Shown piece by piece: positions 25,912 to 38,310 of a stretch of 64,000 bases of DNA (its first letter is position 1; each line of letters starts with the position of its first letter). Source of the DNA: Circinella umbellata (lineage: Eukaryota; Mucoromycota; Mucoromycetes; Mucorales; Lichtheimiaceae); assembly GCA_025093555.1 (NCBI GenBank), contig JAIWNF010000036.1, positions 372,001 through 436,000 of the forward strand. Reading direction: 5' to 3'. A program made the translations under genes and the position numbers. Under the pieces are notes generated by a model. It saw only the letters and a list, made by a program, of their open reading frames with translations. It searched no databases and was not told the origin of the DNA.

Positions 25912-27092
25912 ACTTACCTCTGATAGTATTCGTATTAAAAATGCTAACCACGAAGGAACCTATCCCTCATATTATGATTATTATATATTTACGTACGTCG
26001 CCAAGTTATCTGGATGGACATTATCATATGAGAAGTTATATAGCAGTATATTTTGTATTATATAATATGTAATAAAGAAAAAATATTATTTTGCTACGTA
26101 TTTCCTCGTCGGCTGAAATGTGTTTACCATCAGCATGTTAATACTACTATATTTATTATGTACGTATAGTAGAAATCCAGTGATAATTCGACTAGCCTTC
26201 TTACTAAAGTGCATAGATTCTGAGCTGTAGTAAAAACAACTTATGGTTCCTTTCACATACATACATACATACTTCTGGTTGTTATACATTCCTGACAAAA
26301 AAAAAAAAATGGAATGAAAGGGAGCAGGTAGGAGTTAATAAAGTTTATTTGTTACTATCAGAAATCTAATAGATGGCTGAAACAGGACTTTAGTGTAACC
26401 TTCTGCAGGATATTAAAAGGGGTTGTTTCAGACAGGGAATTAATAGCTTTAGATGATAAGTATGGCGTACAGTGTAAAAAAATGATTGGGGGTCGTATCA
26501 GGTATACTGTTATTATTCAATAAATAAAAGTTAAGAGGGTGGTGTTTTTTCAATGCAAGTATGCTGTTGCTTACAAAGTGCATACATGTTGGGTTAACAC
26601 CAAAATCGAGAGACGATATCAGTATATAGCACTCTATGAAATCTGATATTCAATATCATATTTTCTATTATTCACTCTTATTTGATATACATATCATGAA
26701 TATACCATCCAACATACCAATAAACATATACGATCTGCGTGGTTATCAAGAGTTGAAGAACTGGAAACACTCAAAAAGTCCTATAGCAGTAATGATAATA
26801 AACAAGCCCAACAAGAAATTGAAAATAATATCTTCTTAAAAAGACACAGAATAAACCAATCTGGTATGTATAAAAGTGTATGTAATATGTGTTTCAAAAC
26901 GAGAAGGAAGGAAAAAAGTTACATAAAACCTTGCTGTTGAGTGTTGTTTGTTGTATGTGTGTGTTTTTGTGTTATCGAGATATTTTAATAAGGATATGAA
27001 GTTTTTTTATGTTTCCTTGTAATTTTTTTTACACGTACAAAAGAAAAAAAAGAATATAAATAAAAAAAACTACATTTTTTTTCTCGATTCTT
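25912..27092. other. Convergent intergenic region P450 / vma3
   Basis: 1.2 kb of AT-rich sequence between convergent 3' ends. Short open frames (e.g. 26636-26839) show no recognisable features. Confidence 0.5.
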
Positions 27093-28150
27093 TTACTGAC
27101 AGATACTTTCAGTACCAGATGCCTTGGTGTTAAGAATCAATGCAACAATAAGACCGTAAAGACCCAAAACTTCAGCGAAAATAAGAATCAAAATCTAATA
27201 GGCAGATATACATTGAAAGAAAAGTTATTTGTTAGATATATTTGAACGATGAGTCAAAAAAATATACGTTATATGGGCCTAACTATGTATGAACTTACCA
27301 TGCCGACAAACATTCTGGGTTGTTGAGCAGTAGCTCGGACACCTGCATCACCAGTAATACCAATAGCAATACCTGCAGCCAAGCAAGAAAGACCGACACT
27401 CAAACCAGCGCCAAATTGAATAAAACCAGCAAACAATGTTTGCTTCAATGCAACTATTCAAAAAGAATAAAAAGAGTTAAAACCCAAACATTAGTTTTTT
27501 TTATTCTTTTCCTTCCCCACAAATTATTCTCTCTTTCTTGCTTTGAATAGTGTTAAGATAAAAATTGGATACTTACGACCACCAGATAACAAGACACTGA
27601 AATACAAAAAAAAAGTAACAAAAACGAATATGAGTGCCAAATTCATATGAGTTTGGTTGCGCGGGGCAACAAAAAAAAAAATGATAAATATTCCAATTTA
27701 ACTCACCTGACAACGACACCATAGATACCCAAGATACCAGCCATGACAACGGGAATGATACACTTGATGAGCAAGTCGGGACGAAGAACACCCATAGCGG
27801 AAAGACCGACACCAGACTTAGCAGTACCATACGCGGCTCCGAGACCTTCCAGGGGTTGAAAAGAGATGTTTAAAAAAGTTAGTCTCGAACCATAATACGT
27901 AGTTCATATAGAACGCGTAATAAATTTAAAGAAAAAGAAAAGTGAAATAAAAATAGAAATATTAACTTACAGCTAAAAACGATAGCAGCAGTGCATCCCA
28001 TGGTTCCGAAGAAGGGAGCATAGACAGGACTATATAAATAAATGTATTTAAAAAGTAAGTGATAAGCTGTGTCAATCTGGCTTTTTTTTTCATAGTGAAA
28101 TCCTTTTTTTTTCAGATGAGAATAACCAAAAATTACCAATAATCAGCCAT
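27093..28150 (-). CDS. vma3: V-type H+-ATPase proteolipid subunit c (16 kDa)
   Basis: Exons 28137..28150, 28029..27971, 27845..27707, 27596..27577, 27453..27299 and 27194..27093 give 162 residues (yeast Vma3 is 160). The protein forms the rotating c-ring of the vacuolar proton pump that acidifies vacuoles and endosomes. It reads [17 protein letters not shown], then [58 protein letters not shown] and [20 protein letters not shown]. The proton-carrying Glu in the fourth helix is E137. Four membrane helices and the family core are intact. The first exon is only 14 nt and the fourth only 20 nt, so automated prediction may miss them. Confidence 0.95.
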
Positions 28151-28791
28151 TGTTATATGTTTTTTGTGGTATTTAAAAAACTAGAAATATATGAAAAAAA
28201 GTTAGTAATAATATTTAAACAAAAGAAAACACGGTTATAAAATATTAGATTTAACAAAGTAGTAATTACGTTTGAATGAAAAGACGGGGAATATAGTGAA
28301 CCAAGTCCAAAGAAGGGGTGTGTGAAGAGAAAAAAGAGGAAAAGTACAACGGAAAAGAAAAAATATCCAATAGATGTAGCGGAATGCGAAACTGGGTGAC
28401 GTTTCGCTTATAATTCCTTTAAAGTATCAGAAATTTTGGCGTTTCATGTTTATAGTTTATAATAAGCTAATTTTTTTTTTACTATGAAGACAAGAAAATG
28501 ATATACATATATAATTTTTTTTTTACCTAAAAGCTGATAAAAAAAAGTATAATAATAAGAGGAGGAAACTATTCTAATTTATAAATATGAAGGAGGAAGA
28601 TTGTTATTAAGGTTTCTCTTTTTACTGAGGTGAAAAAAGGTAAGAAGGGAAAGAAGGAGCATGAAGAGGAGAAGATATCGAGTAAAAGGGAGAAAAAAGA
28701 ATATAGGTGGAGGAGAGATGGATATGTGTATACTAAAAGTTTATATTTTAGTTAAAAAAGATGATATTAAAAAAAGTATATAATGATAAAT
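28151..28791. other. Intergenic region upstream of vma3
   Basis: 640 bp between the vma3 start and the 3' end of the next minus-strand gene. It is purine-rich on the plus strand (28560-28720) and shows no coding potential. Confidence 0.5.
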
Positions 28792-31682
28792 TTATGCATT
28801 GCTATTGTCGTCATTCCTTTCGTCCCATTCCATGATAGCATCCAGCATATCCATGATCTTCTCTTCATCACCACCAAAAATGTCTTTTATGGTATACCGA
28901 CCATCAACAACAACACCTTCACGACCCATAAATTTAAAGGCGGCGACAATGTTATCCAACATCATCATGCTTACAGAACCTCCCTTTTGATTTGGTGTTC
29001 TTCTTACAGTCTTGCCACTAAGAGACTCCAATAAAAGAATTAACGAATCACCATTTCTAAACGCACCTGAAAGATCAATGGCACGTTTACCTGGAGGCAA
29101 ATACTTGTTGATCCAGTCGATATATTGGACCCGGGTCAAATTCCTAGGCGCAGGTGGAGGCAAATTTGCCGGTGGTAATGGCGGTGATTGAAGCGGTGAA
29201 TGCATACCTTTGTGTTGCGGATCAATTAGATCTTCGTCTTCATCACTCATCAAAATGGATGATGATAACGTTGGTGCTGGTGCAATGGGTCCTGGTCCAC
29301 TACTATACATAAACTTGTCAGGAACATCTTGTTCATCACCCACATTATCGGCCAGCGTATTTGTGTGTGTTGTATGATGTGTTGGATAAACAGTGACGCC
29401 TGATTCGCGACTCTGTTGGGATGGAGGAGGATGTGGTGACAATCGATCCAACGTCGATCCTTGTTGTTGACTTGGTAGCTGCCATTCATCATGACGCTCA
29501 ACAGGACTCAATGGAGGTGATCGAGTGGCGGCTTTACCATTTGGATGAATAAGTACTGAAGGAGGTCGTGGTCGTAGTCGTTGGGCAACTTCCAATGGAA
29601 CAGTAGCAATATGATTGGATGACATGACAGGAGATGCAAAATCGCGACTAATAGTAGCCTTCATAAGAACTTTAATCCATGTCCTCATAGATTCCTTGCT
29701 GTCTGTGTAAAAGTAAAATGTGCGCTCTTTTTCATGCTGTGCTTTGAAGCTGTATTTGCCTGGATGAACAGTCTCGTCAGGGATTATACGGTAACCGCGT
29801 AAATGAATGATGCCTTTCATTTGTACTTCTTTAGGACTCTTAAAGTAAAATAAATTGCTTTCTTTGAGAACAAACCACCGCTTGTTCCATGTCTTGTACT
29901 TATCTCCTTGTTTATAGAGCCATCCTTCATGTTCAGGAGCTTTGAATACGGTTGTGGATACACGGTTTAATGCAAATGGGTCAACAGAAGCGACAGACAT
30001 GTTTCGGTCGCGTATACCGAATGGATCAGCAGCAGCCATGGATAAAGTACGGCCATCCATAGGATGAAGAGGTGGCGATGAAGTGACTTCATGAATACTT
30101 GCCATGGGTTGTTGATGGGATTGTTGTTGTTGTTGATAACCGTCCATGGAGGGTCGTTCTTTTTCCACACTGTCCCTGCTCTTTTGTGATGGCATTCTTC
30201 CCGAAGATGAACTAGATGACTTGGAAGAAGAAATTGTTTGAAAAGTATTTGATCTACTCACAGATGATGATGCATAACTACGTGGAGAAACTTGGCCTGT
30301 AGTCAAGAGAGAGTCTGTAGGTCGTCTAAGACTATTACTACTTGATGTCGTGCTGTTATGCTGATTATTGAGCTCCGTGCTTGTGCTCCCACTCTGTGGT
30401 GGCATAGGTGCCTTGCGAGGAAACTGATACATGCTATCTGAATCAATAGGGGAGCATGGTACAGATGTTGGTGTATCGGATTGTCGCTTATGTTGTTGCT
30501 CCTGTGGGGGTCGCAATTGTTGTTGTGGCAATCGAATCTCATCGCTCAACTAAAATTGTTATATATGATTTTCCCTTTGTTAGTCAAAAAAAAGGGTTTC
30601 CAAACTCCTTTCTGCATTACTTTTTCATAGGTAATAAGTGTAAAACTATTTTACCTTGTTGGTACTCTTTAACTTTTCAATCGCAGTCATGATCTTGTAT
30701 CGTCTTCCATAAGCAGCGATTCCCAATTCTTTGAGTGAATCAATAGTTAAGCTTAATAAAATATCACCAGTAATTTCTTGCTCTATAATAGAGAAAATAA
30801 CAATTATAATCGGACCGCCAATAAATAAGTTTAATTATGCCATTCATTAATATATAATTGGAAAAAGTAAAATCAGAAGTTGACGCAAAAGAAACTTACC
30901 AACAAAATTATTTGAGACATTATCCAAACCAACAGATTGAAGCCAATCTGCAACTTGATCAATTGACCAGTCATCAATTTTTGAAGTGGTAGAAGTAGGA
31001 GCGATAAGTGGTGCTGACAATGATGTGGATGTTGTAATAGGGTCTGTTGTTGCTATAGATAAGGAAGCTGGTGCTGATGGTGTATTATGAGTAGAAGGTG
31101 TTGATGATGATAAAGAAGGAGGTGGAGGTGGAGATCCAGCAGGTGGTGGTGGTTGTGGTTGTTGATGTATAAATGCAACAGATGGAGTAGTTTTAGGATT
31201 AACGGGTGTACTTGTATTGACTGTTATGGTATTGGACGATGTAGTTGCAGTAGTTATATTTGTAGCCGAGGATGTACTTGGTGTAATAAGATTTGTAGAA
31301 ACGTGAGTTATTGCATTTTCGATCTCATCTTCAAGGGTGTTACTCCCAGATGACGAATGTGCAGGGCTGAGTGCAGGTGTGGTAGATGGTCCTGGCTTAA
31401 CATGTGTTGTATAATTCATTGGAAATAAACCAACTTGTCCTTGTGGATTTCGGCCCTAGTCGAGGATTTGTTGTTAATTCATTATTTTCTTTACTAAACA
31501 GAGTAAATTATTACATACAAAACTTTATTTTAATTTTGCTTTTTTTTTTTTACCTGCCACCAACCGTCCATATATTTCTCGTCTTTTTCAAGAACAATAA
31601 TAGAATCCCCGGCATTGAATGCTATTTCGTCATCGGCTTCTGCTTCAAACGAATGAATGGCATATACAATTTCGTTTTGCAT
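28792..31682 (-). CDS. Boi-type polarity scaffold: SH3, SAM, PH and C-terminal CH-like domain
   Basis: Exons 31554..31682, 30900..31455, 30655..30782 and 28792..30549 give 856 residues. The N-terminal SH3 domain (residues 1-58) shows EIVYAIHSFEAEADDEIAF, GWWQ at the exon border, then GRNPQGQVGLFPMNY. A Pro/Thr-rich linker leads to a SAM domain: WSIDQVADWLQSVGLD...FV, then GDILLSLTIDSLKELGI across the intron. A PH domain follows at about 476-575 (EGWLYKQGDKYKTWNKRWFV ... RTWIKVLMKA). This order matches yeast Boi1/Boi2, which bind Cdc42-pathway proteins and phosphoinositides at growth sites. Here an extra C-terminal module (about 745-850; TRVQYIDWINKYLPP, FRNGDSLILLLESLSG) looks like a calponin-homology domain. 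Large Ser/Pro/Gln-rich linkers separate the domains. Confidence 0.88.
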
Positions 31683-32673
31683 TTTATGTTAAAAAAGTTA
31701 TTAATAGCTATAATTGATATAAAAAGTGCAAAAAAAAGGAAAAGGAGAGGGAGAGGGAAAGAGAAAGAAAGGAATGTGTGTATGAAAATTAGATAAAGTT
31801 TCCAAATAAAAAAAAAATATGCTTCTGCACACACGTAAAAATAGAGAAGAATGCTCCAAAGAAGGGTTATTTTTCGTATATAAACTCTTATATTTGGTCA
31901 GTCTGTGATATATACAGTAGAAAATAAAATAAAGATTACGTGAAAGGAGAAGCCAAAAAGAAGGGGTTAGGATGAAGAGGCAAAAGAAATTTAAAGGGAA
32001 ATGCCTTTTTGTCCGTGTCCGTTTCGAAGAAAGGGAAGTTTATTAAAAGGAGTGGTAAAAGAGAAAAGTGAAAAAGAAAGAAGAGGACATAACTTTCAAT
32101 CAATAATATTTTTTTTTTTTTCAATCCACAACATTGATCGGAGTCGTTTGCTTCTAACCTATTTGTCGCACCACTCTTGTCTTATTTTCCATACTCGTTA
32201 TATCTTATTCTTTTATTTGAATCATCTTTTTTCTGTGTACATGTTACATCGCCTCATCGCTTTATTGTCTATTCTTTGTGTACAACCCGTTTTTTTTCTT
32301 TTCATCTTTAAATCGCCGAATTTGTCTATGAATGGCTGAAGGAACCAAAAAATAGAAAAAAAGAATTAATAATGTCTACCCTCCTGTTCCTGAAGATTCC
32401 TTTTGTTTCATAAAAGTCATTTATTTGCTCACGCAAAAACTGTCATGTATCTCCGCTAACTTACTGGTTTTGTTTCTGTTTAATTATTATTTATTTGTTT
32501 CAGTTATATCTATTGCGAGTTGCCGATCTTCACTTTAAAATCATGGTTCAAGTACAATTTATGTATTTCTTGATGACCAACTCATGCCATAGTTTATATA
32601 GCAAATGAAATTAGTTTATTAATATATTTGTGTCACACTTTAATTGAATCTTGTTACACAGGTAAACATTGAC

Positions 32674-32908
32674 CATGGTGGCTGTTCGAGGTCCTCAAAT
32701 AAGCCATTTACCTCCTTTCTCTTTTTCTTCCTCAACAATACACTATTTGAGTTTTTTAAGGTTAGTAGCAAAATTAAGATCCCGTTTAGTTTTTTTTATA
32801 GGCAAAAAAAAAAAAAAAACCATCCAATCCCAGCAAGGTGATCTGCTCAACGTGTATCAACATCTTACCGAAAGCCTTATAAGTGCTGAAAGAGAGGAGC
32901 GTCATTAA
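32674..32908 (+). CDS. Possible small gene, unknown
   Basis: An ATG at 32674 opens a frame starting MVAVRGPQISHLPPF. It passes through a T- and A-rich stretch that may be an intron (donor near GTTAGT at 32761, acceptor not settled). It ends with a balanced, protein-like stretch, GDLLNVYQHLTESLISAE followed by REERH and a stop. No family was recognised. The charged amphipathic tail is the only reason for listing it; it may be chance. Confidence 0.2.
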
Positions 32909-34779
32909 AGAAATTTTTTCTTAGTATAATGCGATAAAAAGTATTTAAACTTAAAAAACTTGTTCTTTTCCTTTCATTATTGTTGGCATGGATGCAGAAT
33001 TACTTATGTAATTAACTTTAGTTACCATGCTACCCGTTTATATATATTTTTTTCAACTTCCCAGAATTTTTCATTTTCTCTCCTTTTTCCCCACGATGAA
33101 ACCAAGAACAACAACCCACTTTATTCCCCTTCTCCCGACAAATGAGAATCGTATTCAATGACTCTAACACACAAGTAAATAAATAGAAATCGACTTGTAA
33201 AAACAACTATCCCGTACGTGATATAACCGTTTATGCTTGAATAAAAGATAATTGATAGAAGGTTCTGGATTACTCACGTTGTCAATTTCACATGGTGTGA
33301 ATATAATGCGATAATATACATATGACAAAAAGAAAGGAAGGCTTGTTGACCATCACCAGTTACTATTTTTTTTGGTAATGGAACTATATCTTTCAAAATC
33401 CTACTAAAATGAATCTTGGTGAACATGAGCTGTGATCTATGATAAGAAGAAGAACAGTATATTATACTTTAATAATAAAAGCATGTAAATGAGCACAATA
33501 TTACTATTACCGCAAAAAAAAAATTCATCTCTTTTTTTCATTAATTTATTATTAATTAATAATAAAAAGGCGGGGCAGAATAATAATATATAATATAATA
33601 TACAATCACCGAACTTAAAAAGTTTATTAGTTACTATACTACTTTTTACAGTGATACTTTTTTTGGTAATTCCTTATATAATATTATGACAATAATGTTT
33701 AATGTTGTACAAAAAAGAAAATAACGGATTTTCTTCGTTTCTCGGATTTTTGTGTAATAGTTATCTTTTTGGTTATGTGATGGGAATTCAGTCATCAAGG
33801 TTAGAGAAAAGAAGAAGGAACAATAACAATGATTTTGGTTTGATAATATCAACAGCGAATATTATTTTGCATTACAGTATGGGACCCACAGTCAGAAAGC
33901 TATATTAATTTAAATAGCTCAGTTGCCGTTTTGCAATTTCAAAAATTATGTACATGTGAATGTGTAAGAAACAGAAGACATTATATCATGCTTGTATGAT
34001 GAATAAATCAAAGGGCAACTGTAGAAGATAAAAAAATAGTATATGCACCTCCTTTTGCCAAACATTGAAGTACGTGGGAAAGTTTTACCATTTGCTTTTT
34101 AACCTTTATGGTTAGAGTTGGATCCATTTAGAAAACAAAGTTTACATGCCCGACAGATTTTATGTTAAGCTAGCATTAGAGCTTTATTTCTTTTAAACAA
34201 TAAGATAATCGTTCCGTCATGCTGCAAAAATCTTTTGTGTGGATGCTAACATATTGCATGTGAAAATAGAAATGTTAGTTTTACGTCTCAGTACACCGAG
34301 TATATGGAATTTATTTCTAAATTTACGTAAATGGGTGCTTTTCCTATGTTAGTTGCTCACACAACATTACAGCATGACCACAACCCATGGTACACAAGTT
34401 ATATTGTTACCATACAGGTACTACGTACACAAAAAAAAAGGTGATAGTGGACAGCACATACAATGGAGAAAAAAAATTACATGAAGAGATACTTTTTCAA
34501 ATTGGTGAGGATAAGATTTTTTCACCGATGCGTTTTAGCAGGATTGCATTGCGTGTTGATAAATCTAATGTACTGCTTGATAGCTCAACGCCAGAAATTA
34601 TATATGTTTATTACGTACGTAGCCCGTTACTATTATGTGTTTTATTAAGCAACCGTTCTACTAAAATTCCTGCTGAATTTTATTCCAATTACTTTTTTCT
34701 ATCAGTCTAGTACGTAATACTTTTTTGTTGGCAAGAATAATGTTTATCAAATGGATGCCCTATTACATAATTTTAATAT

Positions 34780-34985
34780 AAAATACTTTCATAGCTTTTT
34801 TATATTGATGTATAGTGGAGAATAATGCATTCTGTGGTACATATCTATTAAAAGATACATGCGATCTATTCAATCTTTTTACTAATTACACTGTAAGCAA
34901 ACGATCACTCGGTAAAATGTGTTTGACTCATCTAATCAGTACTTACGTAGTATTTTGCATTAATCAAGTCTTGTTACACATTCAA
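34780..34985 (-). pseudogene. Degenerate partial copy of the adjacent sulfotransferase-like gene
   Basis: This stretch aligns by eye, in the same orientation, with about 35955-36135 of the intact gene. Shared strings include CAAACGATC, AATCAAGTCTT and the spacing between them. On the minus strand it reads DLINAKYY where the intact gene reads DLIKAKYE, but stop codons interrupt it. Only the C-terminal third of the gene is recognisable. It lies about 0.9 kb from the intact gene, which suggests a tandem duplication that decayed. Confidence 0.6.
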
Positions 34986-35897
34986 TCGAATCAAAATAAT
35001 ATTTAGACATTTATAATTATCAAAATAAAACTTTAACTGTCACCGCAACTACTATCATTACTGTACAGATGAATATACACTGGTTGATTACAGTTGCTAT
35101 AAGGTATACTTGTAGTTATATTCGCTAAATTGTTATTAGTTTATACAAATAATAAAGCCGGGATTGGGCCACAATATCATAATGATCCTTTGTAATGATG
35201 GTTGAAAATTGATAACTAAATATTTGAAGTGTGGTTTTGTATTATTTCTCTTTTGAGTAAGATATATAATGTACTATAATATATATATATTATCCATTTC
35301 ATATATGACCATGAAATATCAGCCGCGAGAATTCCGAGAATATCATTAGCAGAATATCTTAAGTTTATGTCTATCATTTTAATTTTTGCCGCTGCTGTTG
35401 CCATGCTGAAAAAAAATAGACTTGAATTGAATCCGTTGAGAAATGTGATCTCACAGTTATTTGATAAGCCCTGAACAGGTTGATAATTAACAATAGTGTT
35501 TTCGTTACTGTGCCACAAGTAGCAAAAAGTATAGATTTTGTAATGTTTTTGATACTACGTAGTGAAAAAGAGAATTTAAATAACTATAATGCTATGAGTA
35601 CGACTTCTACTTCAACATTATTAGTTTTTATATAATGTATCAGATTAAAATTTATAGGCAAAAGATTAAATATGTATCAGTGCAAACTAAATATCAAGAA
35701 AAAAACACACTTTTTAAAAAAAAGCCGTAGAGATAAAAAGATGAGAAAGTAAACTACTTAATATTTGCTTACGTAATTTATTCGTTTTTGTTTGAGCTAT
35801 ATTGTGATAATATAGTTCAAGTAGGGAAAAAATATTATATTAAAAGTGCTGCCCATTCCAGTTATTTTTTTTATTTAATTTAATGAGACCTTCCCAA

Positions 35898-36785
35898 TTA
35901 TTTATGATACTCGATTGAGTTTTCTTCTTTTTTGTTGCCACTTAGGACACGATCGATAAACATCTGCTTTGTATTGGTATGTGGATATGGTATATCCTGG
36001 GGTACAGGTATATCCAAAAATTTACATAATCGATCCCATCCTTCTCCTAGTTCCATTATAAACAAACGATCGCTTGGTACATTTTGTTTTACCCATTCTA
36101 TATGTGCTTCATATTTGGCTTTAATCAAGTCTTCTTTAACATCCACTAACGACATACTTTCTTTTGACTCCTTGAACATTCCATCAAATATAATTGCTCG
36201 TGACATTTCACGAACCCGTTCTCTCGCTAAAGTTTTTTCATCCGTGCTACCAGGAATAGGCTTTGGATTCTCTATGACTTTAGCAACAGTATCTTTGATC
36301 GACGCATACCACTTTTCTGTGTCACGGAGTGTTAAAATGATTTTTGCATTTGGGTAATGTAGAATAAGACGATCAAGAAATCCTACGGTAGGCCTATAAT
36401 ATAACAGGTTAAAGAACAACGGGTATTTTGTTCGGTTTCTCCTTGTGATGTCTATAAACATTAAAAGTAATATATACCAATCAACAGCAGCATCATAGTT
36501 TTTATACAATGCATCCCAATCAACATCTTGGTTAGGATTTTCATAAGCCTCCGTGAACAATTCTGCTTTTTTATATTCTGTAGGAGAGAACATAACACGC
36601 ATGTGGTGGGTGCGAAATCTATGAAACATATATTATCATAAGAGCAATAGTTAATACACATAGATAGACACACTTTTATTCTTAGATATTGTTTGTATAT
36701 GATACCCAAGGGTCTCTAGTGCAATTCTTAGACTATCAGTTCCTGTACGTCCAAAGGAGGCCCCGATAATTTGTAAAGGAGCCAT
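35898..36785 (-). CDS. Small P-loop sulfotransferase-family protein
   Basis: Exons 36706..36785, 36478..36618 and 35898..36393 give 238 residues. The N-terminus MAPLQIIGASFGRTGTDSLR holds the P-loop-like phosphosulfate-binding motif, followed by ALETLGF. The body contains DVDWDALYKNYDAAVDWP, the PNAKIILTLRDTEKWY element typical of the 3'-phosphate-binding strand, and LFIMELGEGWDRLCKFLDIP near the end. This pattern fits the fungal sulfotransferase-like family often annotated as a P-loop NTPase or 'NAD-dependent epimerase'-like protein. Acceptor substrate and real activity are unknown. Introns sit in LG|F and DW|P, and phases agree. The protein is hydrophilic, with no clear signal peptide. A decayed copy lies downstream of its 3' end. 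Confidence 0.8.
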
Positions 36786-37346
36786 AATAAACAGCAATAA
36801 TAATGATAATAAAGATGATGGTGATGATAAACGCGAATTTTCAATTGCACAAATAAAAGGGGGAAAAGTAAAAGTTTTTAGAAGAGAAGCTATTTATGTA
36901 TTTTTTTTAGAATGCACAGTACCGTGTTCTAACATAACAGAACCTTTGTTTAAAAGATGAGTGCTAAAAATACTTCCTGTTCCATATTATAGGATCACGA
37001 GTGATTTGTTGAATGGAACTTCAAGCAAGCTATTGAATTAGAGCTAAAAACAGGTACTCCGTGAAAAAAACAAATATGCATAATATTTGCTGATGTCTGA
37101 CGTAAAGGCGGGTTATTCTAGCGCCGGTTTCTTTTTTTTTTCAACGCATGCGTAGTATAAAGAAAAAGAGCTACCAACCTCTTGTTTTCAAAATTGTTGA
37201 TAGTCGCTAAATAATACATATGACTGTATCAATTGGCACTCCAAAGTTGTTCTTTTCTTTTTTTTAAAAAAAAAAAAAATACATCCAAGGCACTGAACCC
37301 TAGATTCGGATTTCACTGTAAATATTTTCAGAAGGCCCTTTTCCGC
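36786..37346. other. Intergenic region upstream of the sulfotransferase-like gene
   Basis: 560 bp of AT-rich sequence with A/T runs near 37250-37280. No gene was seen. Confidence 0.5.
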
Positions 37347-38310
37347 TTTTAAAACACTTTTTTTTGAAAAGTGTTTAGCATACAGCCAGAACCATTACGA
37401 AACCCTACCGCAAACCTACCACAGAGGAAGTTCGGAAGGCAGTGGATTCGTTCCGTCTGTCCCCTAAGAATTTTCTTCGCCAGGCCAAAGAAAATGAACA
37501 GTACTACCGTCAGCAATTTGCTCGTGTTAACAAGCTCTGTGAATCCTTGCGGGCCGAAGTCAAGGAACTTGAAACAGCTCTCGAGAAAAAAACGACTCAA
37601 CCACCACCATTTTTAAGCACTCATTCCGTGTTCTCAATGTCCCTCTCACCCGTGTCAACTACTTTGGACAAACCAAAAACCACTTTGCCACAAACCTCAC
37701 CACAGCCGACATCGTCAAAGTTATCACCAACCAAATCTCACCAAAAGCAACCGACAGTCAATCATGAAGCAACCCCACTATCAGCAAATAGTAAAAATAT
37801 TACTACTAATCTGACTGTAACAACACCTTTAAAACCTACAGACCGTATTAAACAGGCTCGTCCTGCACCAACTACTTCTACTAGCCCTAACAAAAAGCTT
37901 CGACAAGTAATCGATAGTAACCCCGCCAGCATAAATAATATATGTGTAACTTGAACATCAATACCTCACGTATTTAGATATCTCTTTCCCTGGTAGAAAC
38001 ATTATCGGTCTACTAGTACACCGCCACTGCTTACCAGAAATCATATCCATTATGCAAATTCCCAAGATTCCCGTTCTTAAAGATTTTGACTCTACTCACC
38101 CGGATAACCTTAAAGATCCAAAGTATAAAAAAATGTTCCGCTCCCGAATGAGATACTATTTCCAAGCAATGTCATCGAACTCGATGCCTGCGCGCCATTG
38201 CAACACAACCTTTTACCCTGATTGGTAAAATAGCAAGTTTTTTCAATTCACAAGGATGGATCAATCAAGCAGACTATGATCATATCATGTCAGGTCCTTA
38301 TCAACTGTAA
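37347..38310 (+). pseudogene. Frameshifted retroelement ORF1/Gag-like relic
   Basis: The relic reads as one protein broken over three frames. Segment 1 (about 37391-37954) has TTEEVRKAVDSFRLSP, then a coiled-coil-like stretch (NEQYYRQQFARVNKLC...EVKELETAL) and a Ser/Thr/Pro-rich tail. Segment 2 (about 37960-38195) reads YLDISFPGRNIIGLLVH and MFRSRMRYYFQAM. Segment 3 (about 38199-38310) reads AIATQPFTLIGKIASFF and GWINQADYDHIM. No start codon suits segment 1. The composition is richer in GC and C than the surroundings. The layout of coiled coil, disordered linker and globular C-terminus recalls ORF1/Gag proteins of fungal retroelements, but no reverse transcriptase is present. The family assignment is tentative. 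Confidence 0.45.
37350..37378. repeat. Inverted repeat at the edge of the relic
   Basis: AAACACTTTT and AAAAGTGTTT flank a few T/G bases directly before segment 1 of the relic. It may be an element end or a chance hairpin. Confidence 0.5.

Larger units (their letters stand above)
31683..35897. other. Long gene-poor region
   Basis: 4.2 kb of AT-rich DNA. Only two items stand out: a possible small two-exon frame at 32674-32908 and a degenerate copy of the neighbouring sulfotransferase-like gene at about 34780-34985 (each listed separately). Other open frames (e.g. 34387-34710; 35216-35518 on the minus strand) have no recognisable domain. Confidence 0.5.

Noticed and set aside
34387..34710. 107-codon plus-strand open frame
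   Set aside because: Composition follows the AT-rich background and no family was recognised.
35216..35518. 100-codon minus-strand open frame beside the sulfotransferase relic
   Set aside because: Parts look protein-like (DINLRYSANDILGILAADIS) but no family, start or partner exon could be supported.
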